Assembly (NCBI GenBank): GCA_963920765.1
Contig: OY987243.1
Span: forward strand, 23,989,419-24,053,418
Source of the DNA: Ulota crispa
Lineage: Eukaryota; Streptophyta; Bryopsida; Orthotrichales; Orthotrichaceae
DNA: 64,000 nt
Direction of reading: 5' to 3'
Positions within the stretch are counted from its first letter, which is position 1, and each line of letters starts with the position of its first letter. This document shows positions 46,623 through 58,178 of this stretch, piece after piece. A program made the translations under genes and the position numbers. The notes below the pieces were generated by a model that saw only the letters and a list, made by a program, of their open reading frames with translations, searched no databases and was not told where the DNA came from.

Positions 46623-47267
46623 CCCCTAAATGCCCAAGGCCTTTTTTAAGCTTCTAGGAATTTGCTTTAAACAGAAAAAAAGCTACCATTTTGATAAGTT
46701 GTATCAATTTTAAAAAAATTGTAACCATACAAATTCAAATTAGATATATTAAACATCACATATGAAAAGAAAACACAACAATATCACTTATGGATTGAAA
46801 GATTATAATCTTTGATCAAGAGGGTGTTAAATTTGCAAAAATGACTTCAAGTCTTTTAATCCTCTTTTGACATGATAAATCTAAAATTTTGGTCACCAAA
46901 AAAATACGAGGTTAAAGGACATAACATACATAACTCCAATCCATTTACAGTTTTTCAAAATTTCTTTTACAATTTTTTAAAAAGAGTTTTTAGTGTAAAT
47001 TTTTCTCCAAGATCTAGTGTATTTGAGGCTCATTTTCATGAGCTCTCAACATTAAAAAGGTCAAGATTGCAATGGTTACCCTTGCACAAAATCTTGAATA
47101 GAAAATTCACAATTAATTATTTTCAAAATTGGATTTTGATTGCTAAAACTAAACTTCAAAAAGAATAATTCTAAAATATTAAATATTAAAAATAGTAGCT
47201 TAGTTAGGTTTTATTGAATTTCAAAATATTGTTGGCACCAAAATGTAATGCCTTGGGCATTTAGGGG
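46623..47267 (-). mobile_element. 646-bp TTAA-family element, reverse copy
   Basis: TTAA (46619-46622), then CCCCTAAATGCCCAAGGC at the left and GCCTTGGGCATTTAGGGG at the right, then TTAA (47268-47271). The TIRs are nearly perfect, and the interior matches 42491-43137. Confidence 0.85.
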
Positions 47268-47271
47268 TTAA

Positions 47272-48957
47272 TACCTAATATTCATAAAAGTAATGTCCAC
47301 ATGACAATGACAAATTTATGCACTTTGTTTCCCAATCTACTAGCAAGGAGAATGTCTCCTTTCCAAAAGAAAGATACCCAATTTTTTAAAGAGGCAACAC
47401 AGATAGGCAATTTAAGTATGAAGCATGTTCCATCAAAACACTAATTAATTTGTTCACAAACACCCCATAAACTAAAAAAACAAAGATTACGTCTTCAGAA
47501 GTTACAAAAACACTTCATGTCCATATCTTCAAGTCACTCTCCTGACTAGATATCTCACAATTGGAAGTACTTGTTGGCTATAGAGAATAAATAAAAAATT
47601 AGCATTAGCCAATTGACCACCTTTTCATATAAGCAAATGTAAAGAAGAAATATTTATCACACAATATTTTTTGAAAATCCTAAATTGCACCATGAGTATT
47701 ACGCACACTGTACATGATTGAAACTAGTGCAAATTAAGTACTTAAAGGAATGTACACACCATTGCTTGCATATGGAACCTTTATTTAAATTGACGATGGC
47801 CAAAATTGAATTTAACCACTCAAGGTGTAAGGCTGAATATTTGCCCATCTCTTCTTGTAGCATTGCCTTTGTAAAGACGTTGCTAGGTGAACCACTAAAG
47901 TTGGCTCTTCCTCCTTGCTACTGCATGTTGCAATTATGCATCAACCGCTGATGTGGGTTCCAAACGTGAGCAGCAGCGCCTCTTGCACAGGCGCTCAAAA
48001 CTCAAGCTCCATTGGTATTGCATGCACTGGTCTAAGGTCAAGTTGACTCTTGCATTTCAAGCTATGTAACAAAGATTTCAGGAACGGCAAACACTTGTTG
48101 TGCATAGCGGTAAGAATTTGGTTGGGGTATCACTTTCTGGACACACTATATAGGTTATTTTTGTTTAAAACCTCCAAGGTTTGTCTAATTTGTTCATTTT
48201 GATCAAGTAAAAAGACTCTAAAATGAGAAAAAGTAAATTGTGCACCTTAATGGAATCAAGATTTTTATGTCTAAAGAATTTTTATTAAATTTGTTAAATT
48301 TTTTGGATCCATTCATAGGTGTCAAAAAAAATCCTTACTTTTGGGATTTGCAGGCATTATAGAGCACAATTTATTAAAATTTTATTGATAAAATAAATTA
48401 TTTTGTACTCTACACAATTACTTGTAGGTCATATGCAAAAATGATATTAAAATAAAATTGTTTGATATTCCAAATGCTCAATTTTGGGGATTCTAGGTAA
48501 GTGTGACAAAACTTATTTTTTCAACTAAAAAATCAAATAAAATTACTTAAAAATCTTTGGTTGTAATCAAACTTTTTTTCTTGATACATTATAAGTGTAG
48601 AAAACTAAAACCACATTTGGTGAAGTCTTACTTTATTCTAATTAAAAACTGGATGTATTCGACACACCAATACATAGTGAAATTGTAAGTTGGACAGTTT
48701 TTTTGGGTACCCCAACCAGACACTTCCCCCATAGACAAAGCAAGGTCCAAGCCCAAAATTGCGGCAAAAATTGATCCTAATAGCAACATTGCTTTCTAAT
48801 CCTTCAAAATTTGCCCTTCCTCATCAAGATTGTGTGCTGATATGCTTTACAATCGTTGCTAAGGGTTGAAACAACATTACAATAGCATAGTGGCTTTATC
48901 ATCCTTTAAAGTCAGCCTTGAATTTATCATCCTTCAAAGTTGGACAAGCATTTTCCT
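47272..48957. other. No recognisable gene
   Basis: AT-rich with a slightly GC-richer patch at 47820-48130. No family-like frame, splice structure or clear repeat end was found. Confidence 0.4.
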
Positions 48958-49185
48958 CATACGCATTGCCAGTGGCCATACACTATTGGTCAAAGTGCAT
49001 GGCCTGGCTTGCTTGTGCCATTCACTGCGGCTAGCAGTATATGGCCCTTGTAGCAATTGCCATACAATATCATCAACATTGTATGGCAATTGCTGCAAGG
49101 GCTATATATTGTTGGCCGCAATACGTGTATGGCACAAGCTGGCTAGGTCATGCACTTTGACTAGCATTGTATGGCCGCCAGCCTT
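48958..49185. repeat. Long imperfect hairpin (miRNA-precursor-like or MITE)
   Basis: Two arms of about 100 bases, starting GGCCATACACTATTGGTCAA and mirrored by CTAGCATTGTATGGCC, pair with scattered mismatches and bulges around a 9-base loop (ATCATCAAC) bounded by ATTGCCATACAAT/ATTGTATGGCAAT. Pairing over the arms is about 80 percent by eye. Confidence 0.6.
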
Positions 49186-49399
49186 CATTTTTTTTTTCAA
49201 AGTTTCCTAATTCGAAGTCAAGTTCTGTGGAGACTTGATGTAGTTATGAGTACAACTAGGCGTGATCAATAATTGCTCCTCCCAATTTTTATGGACCTCC
49301 ACAGGCTCACTTGATGCCGCAAGACGTGCGGCGCTTTATTATACTAGCCGCTGGACCCTATCTCTGGGTGATCAGATTCCAAGGTGGGTGGGCCATTAA

Positions 49400-50316
49400 T
49401 CCCTAAAGGACCAAGCTATTTTTTCTGAGAAAAACACAGAAAACTTCCACTTTTGGGGAAGCAAGTACAATGGTAAGAAAAAAAGTTTTTACATGAATTC
49501 AACCATAAGATCTTATAGTAGACTATAAGAGGTACATGTGGTAAAAAAATCAGCTCAATCTACACAAAAATGAGTGAGATATTTACATCTGAATTGGGGA
49601 AAAAAGTTTTTTTTGGTGCTGCCCAGAAATTTCAGAAGGCTTTGACCACTTATAGAGCAAAAAATTACTCTACACAAAGTTGAGGTTTATTTTTCCCATG
49701 TAGGAGACCAAGTTAGGTATGTGTGGGAGAATTTTCAAATCAATTGGAACTATACAACACATGGGAAAAATAGTAAGTAAAAAGAAGTAGAGATTGAGTC
49801 AAAACACTAAATTGTTAAGAATTTAATTATTAAAATGAAAAATAAAAATCCCCAAGGGTCAATGTTGTGATAAACAATCTACATCCTTTGGTTTTGTTTT
49901 TTTTCCAAAATATTGAAAATTGAGTAAAATAAAGGACTTCAAAGTTTATTTTAGAGTAGAGAATCTAAAACTGCCCATAAACAAAAACTCCTCATAACTT
50001 TCATCTCTTTTAATAGAATTAAATGCTTCAAAGATCCCCACATCTATATAAGTCTAAAGAACCTATTTCAGATTTTTATTTGAAATAAATGAAATTTTTA
50101 AAGAAGTTTTTGGCTGCCCAGGGAGCAGCATTTTCCAGATTTTCATGCATAACTTCTTCAATAAATGCTAGAATGAAGAAAATTTACATTCCCATGTAGA
50201 TTTTTGAATTCCTCATCTTCAATAAAAATTTCAGAAAATCACACTAAGTAATTTAGCCATAGGTACATGCCCAAAATCCCATTTGTCCCTCGAAAGGAAC
50301 AATGGTTCTTTAGGGA
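49400..50316 (+). mobile_element. 915-bp TTAA-family element
   Basis: TTAA (49396-49399), then TCCCTAAAGGACCAAGC; right end GGTTCTTTAGGGA before TTAA (50317-50320). It shares extended internal sequence with 32441-33351 (TCCTTTGGTTTTGTTTTTTT, GAGTAAAATAAAGGACTTCA). Confidence 0.8.
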
Positions 50317-50931
50317 TTAAAAAGAAAAGAAAACTTTTCCAGGGGTCCTTGCCGATGTCTTGGGATTCGGCTGCGTTGCCGTCAGCTGCCACTACCTGGT
50401 TTGGGATCCGATCTCCTTTTAATGCACGACGCGCATTGCACCCTTGACACAGGATTGCCCCATCTCTTAGGGTTGACTAACACATGTTTAATTGCTGTAT
50501 ACATAGAGCAGAAACTCGGACATTGCCTTTGCTAGGTGTGTCATAAAGAGAGAAAGAAGTAAAAAGTCTTTGGACTAGAGCAAGGCTCTTTGAGCAAGAG
50601 TCGTTGTGATGGGATTCCAACATTTTTTTGATCAAAGCAGCAGCAGAGACACTAGTCTTTGTATTTCTCAGGTATGTGTATGCCATTCCGGCTCATTTCA
50701 GGGAATTAGTTTTGATGGAGGCCTCTTGTTTAACAATTGAAACTCAAGTAGGTTTGTGCTCCTTCGTTTAAATCTGTAAAATTTTGAATTTATGCTTGTT
50801 GCTTCAAACATATTTGTTCTTCTTCATATTAGGGGTTTCAAACTTACAGGTTGTTATCAGTAAAGACATGCGTGATTTGGCACATGTTAAACAAAACTTT
50901 ATTTTGGAAGTAAATTTGCACAATATAGTTA

Positions 50932-51212
50932 ATTAATGTGTTATTCATTAACTTGGAAAAAAACTTACACATTGGGACTTTTAAATTTTTTCGTTTTTAA
51001 GAGTTTTTAGGTGATTTAGAAAATTAGAATGAATGTTATAATAGTTTTTTCAAGACCTTACATCAGTGGTGAAATACCTTACATGGATTATCATGGATTA
51101 TCAAGAAACTCACTTCAAATCATCAAATATTCTCACAAATGTAATATTTAGCATTCTCAAAACATATTTTGGAAAAGTGATTTTTCCCAATTAAATAGAT
51201 AACACGTTTTAG
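50932..51212. mobile_element. ATTTGGGAAAA-ended MITE
   Basis: Left end TGTGTTATTCATTAACTTGG and right end CCCAATTAAATAGATAACAC are inverted. The interior matches 16935-17150. The stretch 50321-50931 shows no supported gene. Confidence 0.65.
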
Positions 51213-51309
51213 CATAGATTTTCAAAAATACACTAATGACATAAGTAGAGTGCTTTATAAATATAAAAAATTGCATACAAATAATAATAAGTACTCTAAA
51301 CTTGAAGTA

Positions 51310-52393
51310 CGTATGCCTACCTTTTGTCCTTTCCTTTTCCCTTTCCTTTGTTTGGAGGTTTAGATTTAGATTTAACCTTCCCTTTTTGTGTGCTTGTAGG
51401 TGTAGATGAAGTCTTACCAATTTCTAACCTTGCTAGAGGTTCTTCCTCTTCATCATTCACTACAAAAAGCAATGTCAATTTGGTCATTTTTTGTAAATTT
51501 GGACGTGTTAATTCAGATATTTTTTGTCAATTTGGACAAATATGGTCAATTTGGATGTGTCAATTTGGACACTGTTTTCTTGTAGTGATTGATTCATTGT
51601 TGTCATCCAAAGCCCTTTTTTTGATACATTTGCATTTCTTTAGTTCTGAGAGGGTATAAAGCTTCCACCTTTCCATGAGTTTGGCTTTCCAATCTTCTTT
51701 CCACTGTGTCTCATTTTCCTACAAAGACTTTGCTTAATAGAAGTTGTTAGCTTGAAGTAAATGGACAAGATGGGTTGCTCTTGATATTTGTGTTTATTCC
51801 AATCCTCATCTACACATTTCATGCCAAAAATTAAATTAAATTAAAATGAAATTAAAAAGGATTCATGGTAAAATTAGGCAAAGCATGTATAGTGAATACT
51901 TTTCAAAAAACAAACACATAAAGTAACATGAATTTCAATGATCAAACCCTATTATAACAAAAGAAACATAATGAGCTTAGAATTTACCTTCAACGTAACC
52001 AATTATTATTTCTGCCCTTATTTTCTCCAATTCATCACTTGCTAATTGCTATGGAATCAAGATATCCATGCCATGCCCGCAAGATGTATGAAACATACAT
52101 GTTGGAAGACTTGAGCAGAGTTGGCACAATAAATTTATGATGTTTAAAATGAAATTGTTTCAAATTGTCAAGAAAACCTTGTTCCATTGCCTTCACTAAT
52201 GAAGAAGATTTCACATACTCACTCATTGGAACATATTGATTCTTTCTATTTTTCATACGTTGCGTGAACACTGTTTCCTATCCTTCTCTTAGCATTAACC
52301 TCCGCTTTATTTTTGTTCTCTTTTTCCCTTCTTGCCCATCTTGTTTCCCTGGCGCTTTCATCACGTTCCCAAGTCCTCTTCCTTTTGGGAGCC
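51310..52393 (-). pseudogene. Degenerate charged-protein gene interrupted by a CACTA MITE
   Basis: From the ATG at 52393 the minus strand reads MAPKRKRTWERDESARETRW and further basic sequence. Later blocks are AKLMERWKLYTLSELKKCKC (about 51700) and, beyond a MITE insertion, EEEEPLARLEIGKTSSTPTS with a Lys/Gly-rich end and stop near 51326. Frames change between blocks, so it is broken. It is probably a transposon-associated protein. No domain was recognised. Confidence 0.4.
51458..51587. mobile_element. CACTA-type MITE with duplication ATT
   Basis: It begins CACTACAAAAAGCAATGTC, ends GACACTGTTTTCTTGTAGTG, and is flanked by ATT on both sides (51455-51457, 51588-51590). At 130 bp it is related to 8601-8741. 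It sits inside the degenerate frame at 51310-52393. Confidence 0.85.
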
Positions 52394-53624
52394 ATGATTA
52401 CTTAGATGAAACCTAAACATCAAAAATTAATACACCAATTATGGAAAAAACTATAAAATTACTCTAATTGTTTTCAAGAATAAATTATTTTAAAATCCAA
52501 CAAATTAATTTCACTCAAATCTAATAATTTTGACTTCAAATACTTTAGTAGTCCAATTCCAAATAAATATGGAATCATAACTTACGTAGTGCCTACATCA
52601 TAATTTCATACTAATTGAACACTAAAATCATTTTGCTTTTATAAACTCTAATTTCAAAATCTTAATGAAGAAAAACTCTTTAATGTCAAACAATTTTTAC
52701 ATGTCCTCCATAATTTATTTGTGTTTTAATCCTTACAAGCTTATGGTCTTCTAATATTTATTTATAAGCTTTGCTATATTGCCTAATAACATATATTATC
52801 TCACAGTGTGATTCCCACATAATTTGAATAGCATTATTAAGGATTGTTATCTAATCTTGAATACCTATACTTTTACAACTACAATTTGTTTTTGCATACT
52901 TTATTTTCAAATATCTATCACCATTTAGGATGCATATGTTACTTCAATACTCATTCATCCTATTGTCTTGATTACATCCAAGGGCTAACTTTCTTTTTCA
53001 ACATTTAGTCAACCTTAACATTTAATTTTTTAAAAAAATCTAAAAAAAAGATTAGTTGTGTATTGATCATCAATCTTTAAACTGGCCAAATTTTGCAAGA
53101 TTGTTACCAAAATAATTATGCAGCTAACAAACCCTTCAATTTTACAATATAAAATTTGATAATTTCAGCTTTTTAGCAGTGTTTTTAGCCAAGCTAAAAT
53201 TGAAAATCATATTTTTCATCACTGATACTAGTTATAAAAATATGAAATATTTAATGAGAACTTTCTAGGGAATTACATTAATTGAAAACACTAAAATCAT
53301 AATCTATAACAATATATACCACAGTAAAAAAAAGCATGCATAGGAATGCAACAATCAACCACTTTTGGATAAACAACTAAGGAATTTAAGTTTCCAAGTT
53401 ACCAACGCTTTTAGGAACAAGAGAGAACTTTCAAGAATTAGTAAAATCCTTGTCTTCTCTGAGGGCCACAAAAATGTTTCCATGATACACGAGATATTAA
53501 CTTATGCACCTCACAAAAGAATTCTCAAAAGGAGCATTGATTACCATAGATTGATTTTGCTAAAAACAATACTTGTTGGTAAATAAGAAATAAATGAACA
53601 AGTAGGAAATTAGAGGGTTTATTA
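52394..53624. other. Very AT-rich stretch, no gene seen
   Basis: Dominated by A/T runs. The short open frame 53365-53586 has no recognised motif. Confidence 0.45.
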
Positions 53625-54367
53625 GGGTGATTGCAAGAAACATTTGTATTAAATTCTGTCCCCTCCCCCTAGGCGGGAGGTAATAGGCTTGTATCTTTTA
53701 CATAACAAGTTCTTTATTTTTGACTTGAAATTTTAGAGTAAAGTGAACATCAAAGTTATCGAGTTTCAAAAAAATTTTGGTGTTTTTTAAAATTATTTTT
53801 CTATTTATAAGGGGGCCCCAATTGCATGTCTACCTTTGTGGTTTTGGGAGTTTTTAGTACTACATTGGGTCCAAAAAGCAAATTTGCTGCCACAAATCAA
53901 GGTAGTGGTTTAGGAAGCATCATTACATAGATCTGTAAACCAGTTTTACAAAACTCAAAAATCTCTGCCCTGCACATTGTCTCAAAGTGGGCATCCTTTC
54001 TCCCTCCATTGGTGAAAGACAAAAACATTCCTCCAAAAAGTACTTGCATTAGTTCAAGCTAATAAAGGAAATCAAAATGGTCATTTTTTGTTTTATTTTT
54101 TTGAATTTTTTAACTATTTTCTAAAAAGCAAAAAGGTAATTATATTCCTTTTGGTAATTTATGTCCCTCTATTTTTGTGCATAACTTTTAGAATAGCTTT
54201 TTTCTAGGTCTAAATTCTCATGGTTATGCTATTTTAAGTGCTTTATAAATTTTCCATATTTTATTTTATTTTTAAAGAATTTATTTCAAAAGCTCGTAGT
54301 ACTACCTAGTACTACCAATTTTAAGGGTGTTTGAGACAAAACTGTGAAGTGTTTCTTGCAACTCCCC
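53625..54367 (+). mobile_element. GGGTGATTGCAAGAA-family element (copy A, 743 bp)
   Basis: It starts GGGTGATTGCAAGAAAC after ATTA (53621-53624) and ends GTTTCTTGCAACTCCCC before ATTA (54368-54371). Inside, TCTGTCCCCTCCCCC near the start and GGTGTTTGAGACAAAAC near the end are family marks. Taking all copies together, a 3-bp TTA/TAA/CTA duplication with right terminus CCCA fits best, suggesting a PIF/Harbinger relative. Confidence 0.75.
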
Positions 54368-54683
54368 ATTACAAGTAGAACATGCATTACTTGAAGGGAA
54401 TATGATGCTTGAAGGAGGTTGAAGTTGAAAAAAATATCCTTGACAACAACTCAAGTAGGTCTGGATAAACTATTTATGTAGAACATTGTCAATTGGTACT
54501 TGTCGTATTTAGATAATTAAACAAGATGTAACTCTTCATGCTCCAAGTTTTTGGTTTGTTGAATGTCCAAAAACAAGTTGGTAAGTGCAGTTTTCAAAAT
54601 GTCAACTATCACTTCCAATATGCTAAAAATATCAAAATCTTTTTGTTCCAAAAAAATAAGTAGCTCATTTTTATTGCATGCTA

Positions 54684-56178
54684 GGGTAGTTGCAAGAAAC
54701 ACTTCACAGTTTTGTGTCAAACACCCTTAAAACTAGTAGTATTAGGTAGTACTACGAGCTTTTGAAATATATATTTTTTAAGTAAAATAAAATATGGAAA
54801 ATTTGTAAAGCACTTAAAATAGCAAACTTGTGAAAATTCAAACCTAGAATTTTTTTATTCTAAAAGTTATGCACAAAAATAGAGGGACAGAAATTACCAA
54901 CAAAAAGACAATTTCCTTTTTGTTTTTTAGAAAATAGTAAAAAATGTCAAAAAATTAAAACAAAAAAAAACCATTTTGGTCCATTGTGAGGGGTATTAAC
55001 TAATGCAAATAAGTTTTCAAGAATTTTAGTTTCCAAACCCTAATGCCTGTCCAATGAATGCCCACTTTGAAGGAAAGTGGAGGGCATATAAGGGTGATTG
55101 CAAGAATGACCTTTACTACATTGTGTCCCCCTCACCTGTTGCGGCTTGTTTTTTCCTTGTAACTTTTGCAAAAGAAGTCATATTGACTTGTCCTTTTAGG
55201 GTAATGTGAACATGCAAGTTATTGACGTTCAATGATGTTTTAGTGTTTTTTTAAATTATTTTGCTATTTTTAAGTAGCCCTAAAATAGGTATATACTCTG
55301 ACCATTTTGGAGGTTTTTAGTACTATTTTGGGTCCAAAAAGCTTTTCTAGGGTTATAAATTAGGGATATTGTTTATGAAGCATGCTTACATGCATTCATA
55401 GAAGGGTTTTGCAAAATTATAAATTCCATGGCATCTACATTGTCTCAAAGTGGGCATCCTATCTCCCTTCATTGGCAAAATACAAAGAAATTCCTTAGTA
55501 AGCAATTGTACCATGTGAATGTGTTTAATGGGTTCTCAAATGTTTATTTTTTATTTTATTTTATTGAATTATTTTACTATTTTCTAAAATGCAAGAAAGA
55601 AATTGGCCTTTTAATGGTAATTTCTGTCCCTCTACTTTTGTGCATAACTTTTAGAATAACATTTTGCTAGATTTGAATTTTCACAAGTATGCTATTTTAA
55701 GTGCTTTACACATTGTCCGTATTTTATTTTATTTAAAAAAAAATTATTTCAAAAGCTCATAGTACTACATAGTACTACTAGTCTTATGGGTGTTTGAGAC
55801 AAAACTGGCAGGTCATTCTTGCAACTACCCATAATTTACATTTTTCTAAAACCCCTTGGCATATTTGTATAATGTTCAATGATGACCAACTCCCCAAATT
55901 TGTGGCATCAAGTTCCTTTTTTTTGCCTTAATGCAGTATTGAAAACCCCCAAAACAGCCAAAGTAGACATCTTATTGGAATCCATTTAAAACTAGTGAAT
56001 GATTTTTAAAAAAACCTAAAAAAACACAATAGGTCAATAACTTTAGTGTGAACCTTCCTCTAAATTTTCATGTGAAAAGAAGTCAATAAGCAAAAGATAA
56101 ACCTCTAAAACCACACACCGTGTAGCAAGGGGACAGAAAGCAGGGTAGGTGTTTCTTGCAACTACCCACTAGTGTGGC
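54684..56178 (-). mobile_element. Same family, reverse copy B, split by copy C
   Basis: The left part 54684-55087 begins GGGTAGTTGCAAGAAACAC and the right part 55835-56167 ends GTTTCTTGCAACTACCC; together they match the reverse of copy A. CTA lies on both sides (left GCTA, right ACTA). The interruption at 55092-55830 is a complete forward copy of the same family. Confidence 0.75.
55092..55830 (+). mobile_element. Same family, copy C (739 bp), inserted into copy B
   Basis: It starts GGGTGATTGCAAGAATGAC and ends GTCATTCTTGCAACTACCC, flanked by ATAA (55088-55091, 55831-55834). Sequences on both sides join into copy B. Confidence 0.8.
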
Positions 56179-57296
56179 CCTTTGCTGTTGGCCCAGTCTT
56201 TACTTCCTCCAGATTCACTCTAGAACCCCATGTGTCCTCTGAAACAATCACAATGTAGTAGTATTTTAGAAAGGTTATTGCAAAGATAACAAAAAGGAAT
56301 AAAAAAAAATTCAACTTCACATAACTTAAATAAATTTAAACTACGCTAGATACTAATACCTTTTCAATTTGACTCTTGACGTCATATACTCTTGAAAAAA
56401 ATATCTATATAACCAAAGCGTTTGAAACATCAATGGACTTGTTTGCATGGATAAACCTCCTACATCCAACAAAACAATGCAACTAATTGTGCACAAGACA
56501 ATTTTTAAACTATTTGATGTCCTAATGATCTCTAATTTCAAATTTTAAGTTCAAACTTCTTAGATGTATCACAAGCTTACACAATTAGAGTCTCACAACC
56601 CTAAATGCACAAAAGAATTGCAAGAAAATAAATCTAAGTAAGAGATTGAGGTGGAGAGGAAAAGTTAAAACACCAAGAACTTTAAACACTGCTCCACTAT
56701 GAGAGTCATTTTAACCTCAACCTCACAACAATGCCAAGAACAAACATAAAAACTCCACCACCAAGATAACCGGTAGAAGGCTTGCTCAAAAAAAGAAATC
56801 AATTATATTACAAGAAGTCACTATGAGTAAAAATAGAGTTGAATTGACATACCTTCTTGCATCAACAGCAACTTGACTTCTCCATGCGGCTGTCACTTCA
56901 CTTGATTCATTGGCAAGGGGCTTACTAGAATATTCAGTAGACAGTCCAACATTCCCAATATTATAGCATTTGATTGGTTAATACCTTGAAAATGGTCTCA
57001 AGGTTTTTACATAAGGAATCACAACTAATTTATCAAAATAAGTTATAATACTTAAAAGACACGATTTGACACAATCTCAATTTCAAAAATTGAGTCCTCC
57101 AAAAATGTGAGGCCAATTAGAAAAAACAATATTATGAGATAATCAACATCATGGGATACATTAAATACATCCACTCCTCTCCTTACATTTTTTTTTAATC
57201 CCTTTTCCCTTTAAATTTTTAAAGTTTGCTCTAGTGACCTCCATTTTTTGGCCTTACGGCCAGAGAATTGGCCCAATTGTACTTGTATTTGTGTTG
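56179..57296. other. No recognisable gene
   Basis: AT-rich intergenic sequence. No supported frame or clear element ends. Confidence 0.4.
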
Positions 57297-57709
57297 TAAG
57301 GTAGTACGCTCAAAACCGCCCATCTAAGGGCTCATCCCTCTTTTTCATGGTCTTTCGTGGATGGAAGGAATTTTAGTTCATTTTTTAGACAAAGGGAAAT
57401 AGATGTTGAATGCAACACAAGTCGTTTCATATTTTTTGAAGCATTTTTGAGTTACTTATGAATTCTCAAAGTACATGTTTCATAGGTACCCATTATTAAC
57501 CTTAGACCTTCCAAGAACCGTTCACTTGCAAGTTGTGAAGAGATTTGAGGAAGCAAGGAGAATGATTGGCTCTTGCAATTAAAAACAAATTTTCTTCCAT
57601 GCATTCAATGAGTTGTAAGGGGCTAATGTAAGAGCCACCAATGCACCATTTCACAACAAGTTACTGCATGGTTCAAAATGAGCGTACGGTTTTTGAGCGT
57701 ACTACCTTA
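57297..57709. mobile_element. TAAGGTAG-ended MITE (413 bp)
   Basis: The left end TAAGGTAGTACGCTCAAAA and the right end TTTTTGAGCGTACTACCTTA form terminal inverted repeats. The interior is non-coding. Confidence 0.72.
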
Positions 57710-57874
57710 ATGGGCGTTTGGGGCTGTTCTTGAGGCCATTTGGGGCTGAAATTTTGATAAAAACGGCCCCAGTTTTCATGGCTTTGACCCCTATTGCAAA
57801 GTGGCCCTAACTCAGGATTTCAAAATTTTAGCACGCTTGATCCAAAGCATTCCTTGCAAAGCCCAATGTCCAAG

Positions 57875-58108
57875 TAAGGTAAAGGGCTCTAAAATGGAGC
57901 AGGCTCTATAATGGTGCACTTCTAGGAATAACTGACATGTTCTTCTCACATATCTACTACTGTCATTGATGAGTTAGGTGGGACTAGCTTTATAGCTAGT
58001 CCCACTTAACTCATCAATGACAATAATAGATATGTGAGAGGAACATGTCAGCCATTCCTAGAAGTGCACCATTATAAAGCCCGCTCCATTTTAGAGCCCT
58101 CTACCTTA
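57875..58108. mobile_element. TAAGGTA-ended foldback MITE (234-bp hairpin)
   Basis: Near-perfect inverted arms of about 115 bp start TAAGGTAAAGGGCTCTAAAA and end with its complement TTTTAGAGCCCTCTACCTTA. The centre is GGGACTAGCTTTATAGCTAG. A strong hairpin if transcribed. Confidence 0.78.
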
Positions 58109-58128
58109 ATGCAGGCTTGCCTCGTACG

Positions 58129-58178
58129 TGACTTGGCCATGACCAATTCATACCGACTTGGCCATGACCAATTCATAG
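58129..58178. repeat. 25-bp tandem duplication
   Basis: GACTTGGCCATGACCAATTC is repeated twice, 26 bp apart. No gene is evident from 58179 to 59194, though GC rises after 58640, perhaps reflecting the 3' flank of the cysteine-rich gene. Confidence 0.75.

Noticed and set aside
48958-49185. CRISPR-like or bacterial structure
   Set aside because: It is a single inverted hairpin without spacer-repeat periodicity; splice-bearing genes show this is nuclear plant DNA.
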